63,233 nt of DNA, taken from positions 1 through 63,233 of the forward strand of contig CAZRKC010000012.1 in assembly GCA_964600665.1 (NCBI GenBank). Direction: 5' to 3'. This stretch comes from CAZRKC01 sp964600665. GTDB taxonomy: Bacteria; Bacillota; SLNR01. Below the pieces are notes generated by a model. That model was given only the letters and a program-made list of their open reading frames with translations. It did not search any database and was not told the origin of the DNA. Below are positions 1 through 8,164 of this stretch, one piece after another; the first letter of the stretch is position 1; each line of letters starts with the position of its first letter. Both the position numbers and the translations under genes were made by a program.

Positions 1-37
1 CCTTGTAGATCATCTTTAATGAATTCGATGGTCTACT

Positions 38-1003
38 TTGGGAGGGTCAGTTCAGAAACAGTTCGCACCTTTTATTTCAAAGTATCAATTTGGTCACGAT
101 AAGAACACCATGTGGGGACGATGGGGGCCATATCAGTTTTCCATCATTTATATTCAGGGTGAAAACAAGTTCACCATTCAAACATCGGTTGTTTTATCAG
201 AACCAGCCGACGTTGCATTCGTCAATACGGCATTGTCTGGACTCAAGGCAGCAAAAACATTTCAAACATATAAATTCGAAGCAGGAACCCTGATCGTTAC
301 GAAGCGGAAATCAATCAGGGCACTGACCAGTATGGAATTAGAGACAATTTTGGCGCAATTGACTGAGATCCTTGAACAAGCTGATGCTAAACCTGCATGT
401 ATGAACTGTCAGATAGAGGGTTTCCATCCATATGCAAATCTCAATGGCAGCGTTGTCGCTATTTGCCCAGAATGCTACAACGCTGTCCAAGAGGGTATTC
501 TCCAAGCTCATCAAGAATATCAGGAGTCCGAAAGCAATTATGGATTGGGAGCAATTGGAGCATTTTTAGGGGGTTTGGCAGGATCTATTGTTTGGGTTAT
601 CATCGGCTTATTCGGATATGTGGCATCCATTTCAGGATTCGTGATTGTGATGGCTTCAGCAAAGGGATACTCGTTCTTCAAAGGGAAAATGAATAAGACG
701 GCACTGTTTATTATCTTTGCCGCCAGCCTCATGGCTTTAGTGATTGCACAATTTTTAACTTGGGATTTACTTTTTTACAAGGAAATGCAAGCCATGGGTT
801 ATGATATCGGAATCATTGATGCACTTAAACTGACTTTCAAAATCCCATTCATCGATAGCGAAATTACAAGTGCCTTTATCAAGGATTTGGCACTAGGTGG
901 TTTATTCGCTTTATTGGGCAGCGCCGGAATGTTAAGGAACTTAGCCGTTAATGTTGCAGAACCCGTGGGTTCGATTCGACGACTTCCTGAGTATGTGTCA
1001 TGA
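38..1003 (+). CDS. Zinc-ribbon-like membrane protein, unknown function
   Basis: I do not recognise a named family. The 321-residue product has a soluble N-terminal half of about 165 residues, then hydrophobic segments at roughly 168-210, 220-245 and 285-310. Two CxxC pairs, CMNC (121-124) and CPEC (143-146), sit just before the membrane part and look like a zinc ribbon. An in-frame TGA lies at 20-22, so the gene begins in this window. The TTG at 38 is the only start codon I can offer; an ATG at 28 is in another frame, so the first residues, or a frameshift near base 30, are uncertain. It converges on the racemase gene with only about 22 bases between. Confidence 0.6.
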   Translation: MGGSVQKQFAPFISKYQFGHDKNTMWGRWGPYQFSIIYIQGENKFTIQTSVVLSEPADVAFVNTALSGLKAAKTFQTYKFEAGTLIVTKRKSIRALTSMELETILAQLTEILEQADAKPACMNCQIEGFHPYANLNGSVVAICPECYNAVQEGILQAHQEYQESESNYGLGAIGAFLGGLAGSIVWVIIGLFGYVASISGFVIVMASAKGYSFFKGKMNKTALFIIFAASLMALVIAQFLTWDLLFYKEMQAMGYDIGIIDALKLTFKIPFIDSEITSAFIKDLALGGLFALLGSAGMLRNLAVNVAEPVGSIRRLPEYVS

Positions 1004-1025
1004 ATCGAGTCAATGTTGATTCATG

Positions 1026-1808
1026 TCATTGAATTTTCCTTGCAAGATCCAATAGCGACTGAAAATGGTCCAATCGGGATTGGTTAGTAACCAAATTCCC
1101 AGACTCATAAAACTGAACAGTCCCGTTGCCTTTGGCCAGCAAATTGTTGCTGGCCAATTGATTGTACAGGTTAAGCACAGTGCCATTATGGCCATCGATA
1201 ATCGGTGTACCTTCTAAAAATAAAGTCTGAATCACTGGCTTAAAGAAGGGAAAATGAGTACATCCCAAAACGACTGTACCATATTCAGATACATCAAGAT
1301 TGCCCATGGCTGTCTGGATAGAATGACGGCATTGAGGAATGTTAAAATTACCCGCTTCCGCCATCATTACCAAGTCAGGCAAAGCGATTGCGTCAATCAG
1401 GTGGGCTTTGTCGTAGCGGTCAACTAAAGCTTTGAATTTTTCTTGGTTTAGCGTCAGTCGGGTAGCCATGACTAGGATACGCTTGTGGGACGAGTCTAAT
1501 GAATGCAAAGCAGGCTTGACAGCAGGCTCCATTCCAATGACAGGGAAATGATACTGTGCACGCAAATCATTGATAGCAGTTGCTGTAGCTGTATTGCAGG
1601 CAACAACCAAGGCTTTGATATCCAATGTAGCCAAGTATGCAACCGCATCCTTTACATACTTCAATATCATTTCCTTTGATTTCTCACCATAAGGAACGTG
1701 AGCGGTGTCGGCATAGTAAATGTAGTCTTCAGACGGCAGAACCTGGATCGCCTTGGCCAAGACCGTTAAACCTCCAACACCAGAGTCAAAAAAACCGATG
1801 GCTCCCAT
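1026..1808 (-). CDS. murI: Glutamate racemase
   Basis: Interconverts L- and D-glutamate to supply D-Glu for peptidoglycan in the cytoplasm. The 260-residue length is normal for the family. Both catalytic cysteines of the cofactor-independent Asp/Glu racemases are visible: C71 in VACNTAT and C183 in LGCTHFP, plus the N-terminal FFDSGVGGLT loop (6-15). The start is supported by AGGAGG about nine bases upstream of the ATG. It appears monocistronic; the preceding minus-strand gene is more than 300 bases away with a strong hairpin between. Function is assigned from the motifs and is secure. Confidence 0.95.
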   Translation of the reverse strand: MGAIGFFDSGVGGLTVLAKAIQVLPSEDYIYYADTAHVPYGEKSKEMILKYVKDAVAYLATLDIKALVVACNTATATAINDLRAQYHFPVIGMEPAVKPALHSLDSSHKRILVMATRLTLNQEKFKALVDRYDKAHLIDAIALPDLVMMAEAGNFNIPQCRHSIQTAMGNLDVSEYGTVVLGCTHFPFFKPVIQTLFLEGTPIIDGHNGTVLNLYNQLASNNLLAKGNGTVQFYESGNLVTNQSRLDHFQSLLDLARKIQ

Positions 1809-2107
1809 ATCACAATTCCTCCTGGTCTCAAATATGCTCCTATTCTAGCATGTATATTCAAGCCTTTCAATCATATCTATCACCCACATGCATCGAGAAA
1901 TTCCTTCACGGGTAAGATTGATATATTTCATGGATATGAATAGGGGCCTGATATTTCATCATTTTAAGGAGAGATGTGAAAAATCAGAATCCTTGCGAGG
2001 ATGGAGCCCTTTACATGCAATAAGTCTGTAGCAATTGTGAGATCGGTACTCCATTGCTAGACTCTAGTCGTTTACTGAACCATTTGAATGGCCTCTGTAA
2101 ATATTTG
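1809..2107. other. Intergenic region upstream of murI
   Basis: About 300 bases between the murI start and the terminator hairpin of the DUF4153 gene. It should hold the murI promoter on the minus strand. I see no convincing reading frame and no clear -35/-10 pair. Confidence 0.5.
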
Positions 2108-2156
2108 AATAAAGAAAGGAGCGTGAATCTGTGAAGATCCACGCCCTTTCTTTATT
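2108..2156 (-). terminator. Rho-independent terminator of the DUF4153 gene
   Basis: A long hairpin with arms 2108-2125 and 2140-2156, 17 pairs with a single-base bulge and a 14-nt loop, begins only a few bases beyond the stop codon of the minus-strand gene. The arms are A/T-rich at their outer ends, so it could act in both directions. Confidence 0.8.
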
Positions 2157-2158
2157 CC

Positions 2159-3925
2159 TTATTTTATGTCCAGGAGCAGAATGAACTCAGCGTTTTCTAG
2201 AACCCGAATGGCTTCAAGGCTACCTTGGCCGTAAATCGCAGTGAAAGTAATCCGATACCGAATGTTCGAGTTTTCTCCTTGCACGGTCATGGCCGCAACA
2301 GAGATATTCTCGGTTTTATCTGGTTGCGCTGGCGTATAGTTAGCCCGATGAATTTCTTCGATTACCGGTCTAAGCTCGACAGATAAGATTTCAATAGAGT
2401 CTTCAAACACTTTCAGGACTTGATTTTGGGGGGTGTATTCAACACGGTATTGGTCAATAACTCGACTTTGCCCAGACCAACTATTGATGATGAAATAATA
2501 ATCGAAGCCTTGAATATCCAACGGGTGAGTAGTTAAGTCCAAATAGTAATTGAAATAATCCCCAGGAATGGGTGGATACTCAGGTGCGTATTCAAAACCG
2601 AATACTTCTTTCATATTTCGTAGTTCAAAATCATCTGGTAGGATTTTTAGTTTGTTCAACTCGTGTGTATTCTGAAAGTAGGATAGGATATTGCTAATTT
2701 CTCGACGATCTCGTTGTGTCAATGTAGTTTTTGCGACGATCTGTCCATTGTTAATCATATCGTTTTCTTCCAGTATTGCGACAAAACGATTAGTTTGGCT
2801 GTTGATCGACACAGAGTAGCTACTTAAAGGACCGAATGCGGACACGAGGATGAAGATTGATAATGTAATTGGTATAAAAATATTGCGTAATGGCTTGGAG
2901 AATGAGAAATAGATCATGATCAATGTAACCCAGATGCCCAAAAGGACGACGAAGTAGCGATTCTCCGTAAAGCCATATTGATTGATTCTTAACCCGATTG
3001 AAACAAACATCATGGCCATGATGGGAAGGATTACTTTCGGAAACCAAATTTTAAAAAGATTTCCGAAATGGTTTTCTTTCAAAATGGGAGTGATCAAGAA
3101 TATGACCCCAACCGTTACGGTTGTATACCATAGCACCAGATGTGAGACGAGTCCTTGCGGCCATTCCCATGTGATCAGAATTTTGGCAAAGTATACGTAC
3201 AGAATCAACGTATAGATCGTAATCAATGGAATGACAATATAAAGCAACAACACTTTGAGCGCCTTGGAGTAGTCGAAATTGTCGTGGCTTTCATTTGTCT
3301 CAGGAATCCTGGCTAAAAAGGTTGCAACCGCAAAGATGAACGCCACAAAAAGGAAACTATAATAGAAGTATTTCCCGGGGATATTAAGATCAAAAAGTGT
3401 ATTAATGGTGAAAAGGATCGCGGATATGCCGACATAGAGAACAACAGAATAAATCCAGGTCGTTAATGCCCCATTGAATACTTTGATCACATATATCTCA
3501 TAATGGGAGGGTTTCCTTAGTCGAGGAAGATAAAAGAAAGCGGCAGCCAGAAATAACATCAGCGCTGTATATCGAATCGCAGTGATAGTGGTCATTGCTT
3601 CCAGGAAGTAAACCCGATACAGGAAAGCAAATGCAGCCCCAGCCACATAGAACATCCAGGTTGCCATCGTTTTTTTCGGGTAACGATCCTCGACAAAAAG
3701 TCCGATACAAAGGGAAAGGATCGCAAACAGCGCAACGGCCATGCTCATTTTCCCGATAGAGATTTGAATTTCACTCTCTGCCAGCTGTGATAGCTCATTT
3801 AGACGGATCAGCAATATCATCAGGGTGATTGAGGATAGCATTGTGATGGGGAACCGTTTGAAACTGTTATGGATGCTAGTTATTATAACCGAAAATAGTC
3901 GAGAGCCTCTACTCATTGTTGACAC
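2159..3925 (-). CDS. DUF4153 family polytopic membrane protein
   Basis: A 588-residue integral membrane protein with about ten to eleven hydrophobic segments in the first 385 residues, then a soluble C-terminal domain of about 200 residues. The central stretch around residues 215-250, with Ser-Lys-Ala-Leu-Lys-Val before a tyrosine-rich helix, is typical of DUF4153 proteins of Gram-positives. The function of the family is not established. The C-terminal domain contains a Trp-Ser-Gly-Gln motif and beta-rich repeats and probably faces outside. Single gene, followed at once by a strong hairpin. No genetic partner in the neighbourhood. Confidence 0.75.
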   Translation of the reverse strand: MSTMSRGSRLFSVIITSIHNSFKRFPITMLSSITLMILLIRLNELSQLAESEIQISIGKMSMAVALFAILSLCIGLFVEDRYPKKTMATWMFYVAGAAFAFLYRVYFLEAMTTITAIRYTALMLFLAAAFFYLPRLRKPSHYEIYVIKVFNGALTTWIYSVVLYVGISAILFTINTLFDLNIPGKYFYYSFLFVAFIFAVATFLARIPETNESHDNFDYSKALKVLLLYIVIPLITIYTLILYVYFAKILITWEWPQGLVSHLVLWYTTVTVGVIFLITPILKENHFGNLFKIWFPKVILPIMAMMFVSIGLRINQYGFTENRYFVVLLGIWVTLIMIYFSFSKPLRNIFIPITLSIFILVSAFGPLSSYSVSINSQTNRFVAILEENDMINNGQIVAKTTLTQRDRREISNILSYFQNTHELNKLKILPDDFELRNMKEVFGFEYAPEYPPIPGDYFNYYLDLTTHPLDIQGFDYYFIINSWSGQSRVIDQYRVEYTPQNQVLKVFEDSIEILSVELRPVIEEIHRANYTPAQPDKTENISVAAMTVQGENSNIRYRITFTAIYGQGSLEAIRVLENAEFILLLDIK

Positions 3926-4149
3926 ATCCCTTCAGTTCATTCAAACATGATTTGAATTAAGCATATTGTAACATGCAGATCATAGATTTAAAAGGAAATC
4001 ATACGTTCGCAATCTGATGGGGTTTGGAAAAAATGAATTCGCGCCATACATGGTAAAACTATTCACCAGGTTATGCATCGTCCGAAAAAGGAGTACAAGA
4101 TTATATTAAACATGAAAATACATTAGATAGATATAATAGGCAATGATAT

Positions 4150-4178
4150 TTGACAATAATCATAGACTGTGCTAGAAT
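4150..4178 (+). promoter_or_regulatory. Sigma-A type promoter
   Basis: TTGACA at 4150-4155 and TAGAAT at 4173-4178 with an exact 17-base spacer. It points at a small reading frame at 4190 and, further on, at the lipoprotein gene at 4443. Confidence 0.65.
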
Positions 4179-4189
4179 AGAGAAGGTAA

Positions 4190-4276
4190 ATGACATCAAA
4201 TGATAAGAAAAAGCATGAAACGGCAAATACAAGCAAAATAAGAGTAAGAATAAATATGCAAAAGATACTATTCTGA
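4190..4276 (+). CDS. Possible 28-residue leader peptide
   Basis: ATG at 4190, about 12 bases after the -10 box, opens a 28-codon frame with a very basic, lysine- and arginine-rich product that ends at TGA 4274-4276. A GAAGG lies only a few bases upstream of the ATG, close for an SD. The position at the start of a 270-base leader would suit a leader peptide, but coding status is a guess from context only. Confidence 0.2.
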   Translation: MTSNDKKKHETANTSKIRVRINMQKILF

Positions 4277-4442
4277 ATATTTTCATAATTGCCGAGTGTG
4301 CTCCATAAAGAGTTGCAGACTAGTCAAAGCTTAAAGGTCTATGTTTATCACAAGATACTGCAATTCTGATGAAGTTTGCTAGACACTGCAGTCAAAACGG
4401 TATCGGTTGCAGGGAGAAACAGATGAAAAAGGAGGAAATTTA

Positions 4443-5066
4443 ATGAGAATTGGTAGAAGCAAGGCATTAACCCTGATTGTTACATTGCTGGCCCTGACAG
4501 TGGTGTTGGCAGGATGCGGGAATGGCGTGGCTGTGAATGGTTCAAAAGTGGTTCGTGGCGTGGATGTTGTGGACTTTACCAGTGGGGATGTATATGATGG
4601 ATTTGTCGCTCCCAAATTGGTAAATGGTGGCATTAGCGCATTGTTGGTGGACTTCCCGGTTGACGAGATTCCAGTTCCCGGTGGTCTTTATAACTCCCAC
4701 CAGTCCTTCAATGGCGCAGAAGGCATTCGCTTTGATTACGGATCCTGCATGTTCCATAACATGGATACATTCCGTGATGATACAGAGAATCCAAACTCCT
4801 ACGGTGTCAACATCAGCACAGATGCACCGTCCGATGAAGAACTCGCCGAATGGTTTAAAGGTGAATTAGAAGGCAGAGGATGGACGATCACTGAATACGA
4901 AGTCAAAGAAGTAGCCGCGGAAACAGTTTTAAAGGCTGAAAAAGGCAATGCAAGTCTAGAAATGCTGGCCTATGTTGGTGGCAATGGTCCTGGATACAAT
5001 CGGACAGATGAAATCGCTGAAAACTGGGACTTTGTTGTATTCGCATTACTGGTTGACTTAAAGTAA
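4443..5066 (+). CDS. Putative secreted lipoprotein
   Basis: A 207-residue protein with a classic lipoprotein signal peptide: basic N-terminus, hydrophobic core, then VLAGC with the lipidated Cys at 25. The ATG at 4443 is chosen because AAAGGAGG lies seven bases upstream; longer in-frame starts have no SD. The mature domain (about 180 residues) has no motif I recognise; it is acidic and ends in a hydrophobic beta-like strand. Expected on the outer face of the membrane. It is transcribed alone and followed by a perfect hairpin terminator. A promoter lies 265 bases upstream, so the leader may be regulatory. Confidence 0.75.
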   Translation: MRIGRSKALTLIVTLLALTVVLAGCGNGVAVNGSKVVRGVDVVDFTSGDVYDGFVAPKLVNGGISALLVDFPVDEIPVPGGLYNSHQSFNGAEGIRFDYGSCMFHNMDTFRDDTENPNSYGVNISTDAPSDEELAEWFKGELEGRGWTITEYEVKEVAAETVLKAEKGNASLEMLAYVGGNGPGYNRTDEIAENWDFVVFALLVDLK

Positions 5067-5076
5067 ATATCGATTA

Positions 5077-5107
5077 AGCTCTTGGGTATTCCCAAGAGCT
5101 TTTTTTA
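5077..5107 (+). terminator. Rho-independent terminator
   Basis: Perfect 10-bp stem (5077-5086 with 5091-5100), four-base loop TATT, then seven T residues. It ends the lipoprotein transcript. Confidence 0.92.
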
Positions 5108-5460
5108 TTTGCCGCTACTTTCTTTTTTTAACACTGGGAAGGGTAGATAGCAACACCGCGGAAGCCGGATGCTCGACCATATGATTTCGTTAACAGACCG
5201 TTCATCGGTTCTGTGATAAATGTATTGTTGTGCCGCTAATCAACAATTGAGCAAGCAAGAGCGTTTCGTCTGAATCAAAGGCGACTAAGGAACATGATGC
5301 CGCGAAACAGTAAAACTGTTGAACATACGATATCAGCAAAGGGAAATCGCTTATCATCTTTCACAGCGATTGATGAATTGGTTAAACATTTTGTTGAATA
5401 GAATATCAATATTAGCCAACCCCATGGTACACTCAGGGAGCAACAAAGTCTACCTAAAAA
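5108..5460. other. Gene-free region upstream of the c-di-GMP riboswitch
   Basis: About 350 bases with no convincing frame. It must contain the promoter for the riboswitch-subtilase transcript; a TACACT near 5428 could be a -10 box but no good -35 is seen. A small hairpin (AACAGT/ACTGTT) lies near 5310. Nothing else recognised. Confidence 0.4.
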
Positions 5461-5471
5461 CTGAATCCATT

Positions 5472-5587
5472 GGATAGAATCCTATCCGATAAAGGCAAAC
5501 CTGTCGAAAGGCAGGGACGCAAAGCTATGGGTCTACGGGTGGAAACCTAGGATCGCCAAGCCGCCGAAGATCTGGGTTTTTTTGTAT
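5472..5587 (+). promoter_or_regulatory. Cyclic di-GMP-I (GEMM) riboswitch with overlapping terminator
   Basis: The core GGCAAACC, a CGAAAG tetraloop hairpin, GGGACGCAAAGC and GGGTCTA follow in the order and spacing of the c-di-GMP-I class, closing with a GCCGCCGA segment. The G corresponding to the c-di-GMP contact (G20 in the Vibrio Vc2 aptamer) is kept, favouring c-di-GMP over cGAMP. A perfect GGATAG/CTATCC hairpin precedes the aptamer. The 3' strand of the aptamer overlaps a possible terminator (about 5546-5577: CCTAGGATC pairing with GATCTGGG, one bulge, then seven T). Ligand binding would block that hairpin, so an ON switch is inferred for the downstream subtilase gene. Confidence 0.88.
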
Positions 5588-5640
5588 TCAGACGTTTCTG
5601 GCGCTTGGCCAGAAACTTTATTTATTTGGGGGGGCTTGAA

Positions 5641-7293
5641 ATGATGGTCAATTTAAGATGGCGAAATCTACTTGTTGGAATTTTGATGCTTGCATTGATC
5701 TTTCCGTTTGCGGCCATGGTGGAAGCGAGTGGTAATGATTCCGATCAGGGTCAAACTCGACACCGGGTCATCATCACATTTAAGCAAAAACCGGGCAAAG
5801 CAGAAATGGCACATATCCAAGCCGTTGGGGGACGGGTGGATAAAAGTTACCGGAATATGCGATCTTTGGTGGTTGAGTTAACGGAAGAAGAAATTCAAAA
5901 AATGTCGCAAGATACAAATATATCCGCGATTGAAGAAGATGCGGTCATTGAATCCTATTCTGATCAGGTACCGTGGGGCATCAGCAGTACACAGGCTCCC
6001 GTTGTTTGGTCACAGACAACAGGTCAGGGAGTCCGGGTCGCGATTTTGGATACAGGTGTAGACATCAATCACGCTGACCTCACATTTTTCGGAGGATATA
6101 ATACGATTGACAGCAGTGATTATAGTGGAACAGCCAATCATGGCACCCATGTCTCAGGAATTATCGGCGCTCTGGCTAACAATGCGGGCATCGTTGGGAT
6201 GGCACCACAGGTACAGCTATATTCAGTCAAAGTACTCAAAGATGATGGATCGGGCTCGCTCTCAGCTTTGATTGCTGGGCTAGATTGGGCAATTACCAAT
6301 GATATGGACATCGTCAATATGAGTCTTGGTACCAGTTCGGATACCTTGGCGTTGCGTTCAGCTATTGATCGGGCATATGCTGCAGGTATTCTTCTCATCG
6401 CGGCGGCTGGCAACAGTGGAACAGCGGATGGAAGCGGCGATACAGTGCGATATCCGGCTAAATATGAAAAAGTTGTGGCTGTTGGAGCCGTGAATAACAG
6501 TAATGTTCGCGCATCTTTCTCAGCAACTGGACCGGATTTGGAGCTTTCAGCACCCGGTGTATCCATCTATTCAACGGTTCCTGGGAGCCGATACGGCTCT
6601 GCTTCAGGAACATCCATGGCTGCTCCTCATGTAACCGGCGCTGCGGCACTGATTTGGGCACAGAATCCTAAAATGAATCATGACCAGGTCCGAGCTGCAT
6701 TGCGTCAAGGTGCACTTAACGCTGGCGACAAGAATTTGTATGGTTATGGGATTATTAATCTTTCCTCCTGGGTTGAGGATATCCCTGATGTAATTGAAAA
6801 TCCTGACTATGAGAGCCAAGTTCCGGTCAGCGTGGTTCCTGACTCGAACATTGAAGAAAAAACAGATGATGAGACACCAGAGGAAGGCTCGACAGTTCCA
6901 GCACCAGTCAATAGTAAGGTTCAAATTAAATTAAAGGTTGGATCAAAATATGCCACCGTCAGCGGTCGAATAATCCAAATGGATGTTGCGCCATATTTAC
7001 TGAAAAGCAGTAATCGAACGATGATTCCAATCCGGTTTGTCTCTGAAAATATGGGGGCGAAAGTCGAGTGGGATGATCTGGCGAAGCGCATCACCATTCG
7101 ATTAGACGGCCAGGAAGTAATTATGACCATAGGTTCAAAAAATGTGAAGGTCAACGGCGTGCCTTGCACAACCGATGTTGCGCCTTACATCAAGAACGGC
7201 CGAACTTTCGTTCCTGTCCGATTCATCAGTGAAAGCATAGGGGCAAAAGTTGAGTACTTCTCCGTCACTAAAGAAATTCTCATCACAAAATAG
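5641..7293 (+). CDS. Secreted subtilisin-like protease with copper-amine-oxidase-like stalk domain
   Basis: A 550-residue S8 family serine protease. In order: signal peptide (about 1-30), inhibitor I9-type propeptide (about 40-110), catalytic domain with Asp137 in AILDTGVD, His167 in NHGTHVSG, oxyanion Asn258 in AAGNSG and Ser325 in SGTSMAAPH, an acidic Pro/Glu linker, then a C-terminal copper-amine-oxidase N-terminal-like domain of about 120 residues with two Arg-Phe-Val/Ile-Ser-Glu repeats, often found on clostridial surface proteins. All catalytic residues are present, so it should be active outside the cell. The ATG at 5641 has a G-rich SD six bases upstream. It is the first gene after the GEMM riboswitch, so its level probably follows c-di-GMP. 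Confidence 0.92.
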   Translation: MMVNLRWRNLLVGILMLALIFPFAAMVEASGNDSDQGQTRHRVIITFKQKPGKAEMAHIQAVGGRVDKSYRNMRSLVVELTEEEIQKMSQDTNISAIEEDAVIESYSDQVPWGISSTQAPVVWSQTTGQGVRVAILDTGVDINHADLTFFGGYNTIDSSDYSGTANHGTHVSGIIGALANNAGIVGMAPQVQLYSVKVLKDDGSGSLSALIAGLDWAITNDMDIVNMSLGTSSDTLALRSAIDRAYAAGILLIAAAGNSGTADGSGDTVRYPAKYEKVVAVGAVNNSNVRASFSATGPDLELSAPGVSIYSTVPGSRYGSASGTSMAAPHVTGAAALIWAQNPKMNHDQVRAALRQGALNAGDKNLYGYGIINLSSWVEDIPDVIENPDYESQVPVSVVPDSNIEEKTDDETPEEGSTVPAPVNSKVQIKLKVGSKYATVSGRIIQMDVAPYLLKSSNRTMIPIRFVSENMGAKVEWDDLAKRITIRLDGQEVIMTIGSKNVKVNGVPCTTDVAPYIKNGRTFVPVRFISESIGAKVEYFSVTKEILITK

Positions 7294-7362
7294 GGTATTC
7301 CGCCAACAAGCGTTACAATATGCACTTTGCTACTGAGCTAACACTCACCTGGATCCATAGCC

Positions 7363-7392
7363 GAAAAACTCCCGCCCCCCCGGGAGTTTTTC
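7363..7392 (+). terminator. Rho-independent terminator after the subtilase
   Basis: Twelve-base perfect arms (7363-7374 and 7381-7392) around a run of C residues; the 3' arm supplies the T tract. Confidence 0.88.
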
Positions 7393-7477
7393 ATGTGAGC
7401 TGAAAATATCCATTAATATATTTCTATCTCTAATTCTGGTATGATAGTAATAAAGACTACTGGCAGGGGGAATGCAC

Positions 7478-7852
7478 ATGCTGAGTAAACGGAATTATCT
7501 TAAATATGGTTTTTTCACTTTTCTGGTTTCATTTGTCCTGTTGTGGGTCGGTGTCAGTTTGATTCTACGGAATACCGTTAATGAGCGCAATCTAGTGGCT
7601 TATGCGGCCTTTTCCATCTTGGCTGGAGTGGTTGGTGCCGTCTTGATTTACACACAAGCAAAAATTGCAGCTGTCTTGTTCTATGTTGGGCTGATATTTG
7701 GATATTTTGAGATGTATCGAACGTTTATCAATGGGCTTGATGGCTGGGGAGATTTGATCGGGATCTTGTCACTCTTTATCTGGTCGGGGATCGGACTGGG
7801 TGTGGGATTGCTTCTACAAGCGGGAGCGCGAGTGTTTAGCAAGAAAAAATGA
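7478..7852 (+). CDS. Small four-helix membrane protein, unknown function
   Basis: 124 residues with four predicted transmembrane helices (about 10-30, 40-60, 65-82 and 90-115) and a basic C-terminal tail. ATG 7478 is preferred over ATG 7472 because the AGGGGG upstream is then about eight bases away. I do not recognise the family; small membrane proteins of this layout are common and often unassigned. It stands alone between two terminators. Confidence 0.6.
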   Translation: MLSKRNYLKYGFFTFLVSFVLLWVGVSLILRNTVNERNLVAYAAFSILAGVVGAVLIYTQAKIAAVLFYVGLIFGYFEMYRTFINGLDGWGDLIGILSLFIWSGIGLGVGLLLQAGARVFSKKK

Positions 7853-8164
7853 ATCATTAAGATCAAACCCCTTGATGACGGTTAAAAACACAACATAGTG
7901 GTAATCCGCAGTTTCCAATATGGGATATTTTGAACCAGAATTCTTATTTAAGATTACATTTGAATGGATAAAAAGGGTAAATATTTAATTAATCAAATGG
8001 ATAATTTATCGTCTTTGAATGTTTTATAAATTGGAGCAAGGCCTCAATCCTAAAGCATAGGATTGAGGCCTTTTCTAGATGGTCATATAGTGGATTTTAG
8101 ATGATTCTAACGATTACTCGATTAATTAGTTGGTCTCTTGTATCGGAAGTTTCAAGATAATGGA
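7853..8164. other. Intergenic region holding a terminator
   Basis: About 310 AT-rich bases between converging genes. Apart from the hairpin at 8040-8076 I see nothing in it. Confidence 0.6.
8040..8076 (+). terminator. Rho-independent terminator between convergent genes
   Basis: Perfect 12-bp stem (8040-8051 with 8059-8070), seven-base loop, then TTTTCT. The T tract favours the plus strand, but it can serve both the small membrane protein gene and the alkaline phosphatase gene. Confidence 0.9.

Larger units (their letters stand above)
3926..4442. other. Long leader/intergenic region before the 4.4-kb lipoprotein gene
   Basis: About 515 bases without a convincing gene. It holds a good sigma-A promoter at 4150-4178 and, right after it, a 28-codon reading frame (4190-4276). 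The lipoprotein ATG lies some 270 bases beyond the promoter, so the lipoprotein mRNA would carry a long 5' leader. No known riboswitch core was recognised in it. Confidence 0.55.

Noticed and set aside
5472..5587. cGAMP-specific GEMM-Ib riboswitch
   Set aside because: The position equal to G20 of Vc2 is still G, which goes with c-di-GMP.
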